64,000 nucleotides of DNA from Blastococcus saxobsidens DD2. Lineage in GTDB: Bacteria > Actinomycetota > Actinomycetes > Mycobacteriales > Geodermatophilaceae. Location: assembly GCF_000284015.1 (NCBI RefSeq), contig NC_016943.1:289541-353540 (forward strand), given 5' to 3'. Under the pieces are notes generated by a model. It did not search any database and was not told where the DNA came from. It saw only the letters and a list, made by a program, of their open reading frames with translations. The position numbers and the translations under genes are program-made. Shown here piece after piece: positions 61,022 to 64,000 of the stretch; the first letter of the stretch is position 1; each line of letters opens with the position of its first letter.

Positions 61022-61936
61022 ATGCTCTCGGATCGGCAGCTGGCGACGAGGACCCTCGCGTCTGCGCTGCAGGTTGCGCCCGTCACGGCGGCTGCCAGGC
61101 GGCTCAGTTCCGGTCGGCTGCGCGTGGTGGCGTACCACGGAGTCTCCGATCCCCGGGCGCTGGTCGATCAGATCGCCGCACTGAGGCGGAGGTACCAGCT
61201 CGTCACCGGAGACGACATCGCGAGGGCCGTCGCGACGGGGGAGAAGCTGCCGCCCGCATCGTTGTGGTTGACCTTCGACGACGGGCACCCGGACGCATTC
61301 GCGGTGGCTGACCTCCTCGCCGAGGAAGGCGTCTCGGCATGCATGTTCGTCTGCCCCGGGACGTTGGACACCCGCGTTCCGTTCTGGTGGCAGGTCGTGG
61401 ACCACGCCGGCGGGGCGGGAGTCATCGCTCCAGGGGAGCAGACACAGTTCTCCCGGGCGCGGCTGAAGATGCTCCCCGACCCCGAGCGGCGCGCTGAGGT
61501 CGCCGTCCTCGAGGAACGTCTGCGCGACCGACTCGGGCAACCGCTGACCGTGGAACAGGCGACGCAGCACGACCTGCGTCGTTGGTGCGAAGCCGGCCAC
61601 GAGATCGGAAACCACACCTGGGACCACCCGTGCCTGCCGAGGTGCACCGATCCCGAGCAGCGCCGCCAGCTCGTCCAGGCCCACGAGACGCTGGTCAGCT
61701 GGGGCATCGCCCCGCGGTTCTTCGCCTATCCCAACGGCGACCTGGGGGAGGAGGCCGAACGGACCGCCCAGGAGCTGGGGTACGTCGCGTCGTTCCTGTT
61801 CGATCACCGGCTGACGAGGCTGGACGAGAGCTCCCACCGCCTGTCACGCCTCCGGCTGGACGCGTCGGCGAGCGTGGGCCGGGCGCGGTCCATCGCCTCC
61901 GGCGCGCACTCGGCCGCCTTCGGGATCCTGCGGTGA
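61022..61936 (+). CDS. Polysaccharide deacetylase (NodB family), second copy
   Basis: 304 residues. RLRVVAYHGVSD, LWLTFDDGHPDAFAVADLLAE with metal Asp, GNHTWDHPCLPRCTDPEQRR with His ligands and FFAYPNGDLGEEAE. An inserted helical segment (about residues 120-170, WWQVVDHAGGAGV) separates the motifs, unlike the copy at 55141. Target is again an N-acetyl sugar. Its stop overlaps the GNAT start (GTGA). Confidence 0.92.
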   Translation: MLSDRQLATRTLASALQVAPVTAAARRLSSGRLRVVAYHGVSDPRALVDQIAALRRRYQLVTGDDIARAVATGEKLPPASLWLTFDDGHPDAFAVADLLAEEGVSACMFVCPGTLDTRVPFWWQVVDHAGGAGVIAPGEQTQFSRARLKMLPDPERRAEVAVLEERLRDRLGQPLTVEQATQHDLRRWCEAGHEIGNHTWDHPCLPRCTDPEQRRQLVQAHETLVSWGIAPRFFAYPNGDLGEEAERTAQELGYVASFLFDHRLTRLDESSHRLSRLRLDASASVGRARSIASGAHSAAFGILR

Positions 61937-62841
61937 GCAAGGCAGCAGACCGGCCCTCGTACGACGTCGTGCTGGTCGAGGACGTCCCGAGGCAGCAGAT
62001 CGTCGAGTTGCTGCAGGCGGCGTTCGGACCTGCCAAGACGGCGGACCACTACACCTGGAAGCACGTCGAAGGCCCGTGGGGTCCCTCCCGAGGATGGGTG
62101 GCGGTCGACGGGGACGCCGTGCTGGGCGCGCGGCTGATCGTCCCGTGGCGCCTGGCGCTGGACGGAAGGAGCTTCGCCGCGTCCCGGGCCATGGACGGAG
62201 CGGTCACTCCCGCAGCGCGGGGCCGCGGCGTCTTCAGTGGTCTGGTCAGGCGCGAGATGTCCCACCTCGCAGCAGCCGAGCGCTGGCACGTCCTCTACTC
62301 GACCTCTGTCCCCGCCAGTCGGGAGGCGTACCGCCGGCTGGGTTGGACGATCCTGGAGCCCCGGCCGTCCGTGCTGTCGGTGCGTCTTCCACGACGCCCG
62401 GCGCTGGTGGAGGAGATCGATCCCCGGACGGTGCAGCCGACGATCCCCGCCGGCCGGCTCCACACCGACTGGGACGCCCGCGGCCTGGGATGGCGAGTGG
62501 ATCCGCGCTCCGGTCATCGGTACGAGGCGGTCCAGCTCCGGAACGGCGGCAGCCGCCTGCTGTACCGGCGCACGACCCTGCGCGGCGTCCCCGTCCTGGT
62601 CGTCGTGGTGAGGACCGGTCCACCCGAGGAGCAGTCGGCGCTCCTCGGGGCCGCGTGCGCTCGAGGACGGTGCGGTGCGGTGATCCTGCAGGCGCTCGAT
62701 CCAGCGACGTCCGCGAGGCCGCGGGTGGTATCGGGGAGCACCGTCTCGGTGTGGCAGCAGGAGGGCCCGGACGCTCCGGTCGACGCGAGGGCCGGCGGCA
62801 ACTGGACGTTCACCGGTGCAGACCTGGAAGGGGTCCTGTGA
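61933..62841 (+). CDS. GNAT-family acetyltransferase (polysaccharide-associated, copy 2)
   Basis: 302 residues from GTG 61933. Same plan as the protein at 46048-47013: HYTWKHVEGPWGPSRGWVAV, then AMDGAVTPAARGRGVFSGLV with the acetyl-CoA loop, YSTSVPASREAYRRLGW, and a long C-terminal half without known domain. Likely acylates a sugar residue. Overlaps the genes on both sides by 4 nt, so it is part of a coupled chain deacetylase-GNAT-GT4-GT4. Confidence 0.87.
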   Translation: MSKAADRPSYDVVLVEDVPRQQIVELLQAAFGPAKTADHYTWKHVEGPWGPSRGWVAVDGDAVLGARLIVPWRLALDGRSFAASRAMDGAVTPAARGRGVFSGLVRREMSHLAAAERWHVLYSTSVPASREAYRRLGWTILEPRPSVLSVRLPRRPALVEEIDPRTVQPTIPAGRLHTDWDARGLGWRVDPRSGHRYEAVQLRNGGSRLLYRRTTLRGVPVLVVVVRTGPPEEQSALLGAACARGRCGAVILQALDPATSARPRVVSGSTVSVWQQEGPDAPVDARAGGNWTFTGADLEGVL

Positions 62842-63932
62842 TCACCTCCGCGCACGTGGGGCCGCCGAAGCTGCGGGTTCTGCACGTCCTGACGTCGACG
62901 CAACGTCGCGGCGCGGAGTCGTTCGCCCTCAGCGTGCAGCGTGGCCTGCGGGAGCGGGGGCACGACACCCGGCCGGTCGCGCTCGTCGGCGCGTCGCATC
63001 CCCCCACCCTCCCCGTCGATCCACTGGGGGCGACCCATCTGGGGCCGGCGACGCTCATGGGCCTGCGCCGTGCGGCGGCCGATGTCGATGTCGTCGTCGC
63101 GCACGGGTCCCGCACCTTGCCGGCCTGCGCCCTCGCCCTGTGCTTCTCCAGGGTCCCGGTCGTCTACGTCAACATCGGTGACCCACTTTTCTGGGCGAAC
63201 ACGCCGCTCCGTCGTGCCCGAGTGCGACTGATGTTCCGCCGTCTCGCTGCCGTGGCGGCTCGCACCGAGGCCTCGCGGAAGGCGTTGATCGACCATCTGG
63301 GCATGCGGCCCGCCGCGGTCCGCGTCATCGGCAACGGCCGGCGTTCGAGCGACTTCCCGCCGACCGACGAGCACCGGAGAGCCGCTGCTCGCAAGGCGCT
63401 TGGGCTTGATGGCGCCGGGGATGTCGTGGTCCACGCGGGAGCCTTGGCGCCGGAGAAGCGGGTCGACGTCCTCATCGACGCCGTCGGTCGCATGGACTCG
63501 TCGACCCGGCTGGTGCTGGCGGGTGACGGGCTCCTCCGAGCGGAACTGGAGAGGCAAGCGCGCGCCGTTCTCGGTGACCGCGCCGTATTCCTGGGCGTGC
63601 GGAACGACGTTGCTCAGGTGTTGGCGGCCGCGGACGTCCTGGCGCTGGCGAGCGACAGCGAAGGCCTGCCTGGCGTGGTGATCGAGGCCGGGCTCGTGGG
63701 GATCCCGGTCGTGGCCACGGCCGTCGGCTTCACCTCATCCGTCGTCGTGGACGGCGTCACGGGGGTCCTGGTTGAACCCGGGGATCCCGTGCGCATGGCC
63801 CGCGCGGTCGAGACCGCGCTGACCGCCGCGGAGGAGATGGGCGCGGCCGGTCGCAGGCACTGCATGGAGCAGTTCGAGATGGAGCGGATCCTCGACGCCT
63901 GGGAGTCGCTGCTGCACGAGGTGGCGCGGTGA
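62838..63932 (+). CDS. Glycosyltransferase, GT4 type
   Basis: 364 residues from GTG 62838. LRVLHVLTSTQRRGAESFAL, then VVVAHGSRTLPACALAL and VVYVNIGDPLFW in the acceptor half. The donor half has VHAGALAPEKRVDVLIDAV, ALASDSEGLPGVVIEAGLVG (EX7E-type) and GVLVEPGD. Retaining transferase for a repeat-unit sugar. Start and stop overlap the neighbours by 4 nt. Confidence 0.92.
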   Translation: MITSAHVGPPKLRVLHVLTSTQRRGAESFALSVQRGLRERGHDTRPVALVGASHPPTLPVDPLGATHLGPATLMGLRRAAADVDVVVAHGSRTLPACALALCFSRVPVVYVNIGDPLFWANTPLRRARVRLMFRRLAAVAARTEASRKALIDHLGMRPAAVRVIGNGRRSSDFPPTDEHRRAAARKALGLDGAGDVVVHAGALAPEKRVDVLIDAVGRMDSSTRLVLAGDGLLRAELERQARAVLGDRAVFLGVRNDVAQVLAAADVLALASDSEGLPGVVIEAGLVGIPVVATAVGFTSSVVVDGVTGVLVEPGDPVRMARAVETALTAAEEMGAAGRRHCMEQFEMERILDAWESLLHEVAR

Positions 63933-64000
63933 CCGATGAGCTCCACGTGGTCCACGTCATCAACCGGCTCTCGCCGTCCGGCGGCGCCGAGGTCTCCCTG
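63929..64000 (+). CDS. Glycosyltransferase, N-terminus only (3' partial)
   Basis: 24 residues visible from GTG 63929 to the window edge: VVHVINRLSPSGGAEVSL, the typical glycine-rich opening of GT4 enzymes. It overlaps the previous stop by 4 nt. The rest lies outside the window. Confidence 0.8.
   Translation, partial: MTDELHVVHVINRLSPSGGAEVSL

Noticed and set aside
1-64000. CRISPR arrays, rRNA genes, intact insertion sequences, selenocysteine machinery
   Set aside because: None recognised on reading: no regularly spaced repeats, no rRNA motifs, no transposase, no SelA/SelB/SelD-like protein and no tRNA-Sec.

Overview
This is a chromosomal stretch of a very high-G+C actinomycete, most likely Geodermatophilaceae (Blastococcus/Geodermatophilus type). 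The reasons are the codon use, the many GTG starts and leaderless-type promoters, MenB and GpgS-like enzymes, and above all a formate dehydrogenase whose selenocysteine position is an in-frame UAG. UAG-encoded selenocysteine has been reported for Geodermatophilus and Blastococcus.

Layout. 1-3183: end of an oligopeptide ABC importer and an MFS transporter. 3293-7190: tRNA-Ser(UGA) with a decayed tyrosine integrase reading toward it, then a hydrolase-LuxR fusion and an FAD oxidoreductase. 7502-20705: metabolic genes, including a secreted M6 protease, a geranylgeranyl-reductase-type flavoprotein, MaoC, LOG, NUDIX, menB, two TetR regulators, an NDMA-type alcohol dehydrogenase, a HAD phosphatase and a Gfo/Idh/MocA oxidoreductase. 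Two copies of a covarying palindrome lie in this part. 20709-24834: a minus-strand operon with two GpgS-like glycosyltransferases, a glycerophosphodiesterase and a GT4 enzyme. 25045-25838: a small protein and a broken TasA/camelysin-like gene.

26712-32768: membrane-bound formate dehydrogenase (alpha selenoprotein, four-cluster beta subunit, NrfD-like membrane subunit). The alpha gene carries UAG at 27291-27293, followed after 11 nt by a bacterial-SECIS-like hairpin with a GGUCU loop, the spacing known from E. coli fdhF. This operon is flanked and interrupted by five toxin-antitoxin modules (two MazEF, three VapBC) between 25929 and 35884, together with two paralogous 67-residue membrane proteins and a 49-bp palindromic repeat.

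35968-40988: an acyltransferase resembling autoinducer synthases paired with an AdoMet-decarboxylase-like protein, a GGDEF-EAL c-di-GMP enzyme and a zinc-ribbon protein. 41445-64000: a large exopolysaccharide locus running off the right edge. It holds an aminotransferase, polymerase, Wzz/BY-kinase, CapD-type epimerase, nucleotide-sugar dehydrogenase, initiating sugar transferase, flippase, pyruvyltransferase, two deacetylases, several GT4 enzymes, two related GNAT proteins, and an AsnB / nucleotidyltransferase / PqqD-like set. Many of its genes overlap by 4 nt, so translational coupling is common. No selA, selB, selD or tRNA-Sec was recognised here; they must lie elsewhere if the UAG is read as selenocysteine.
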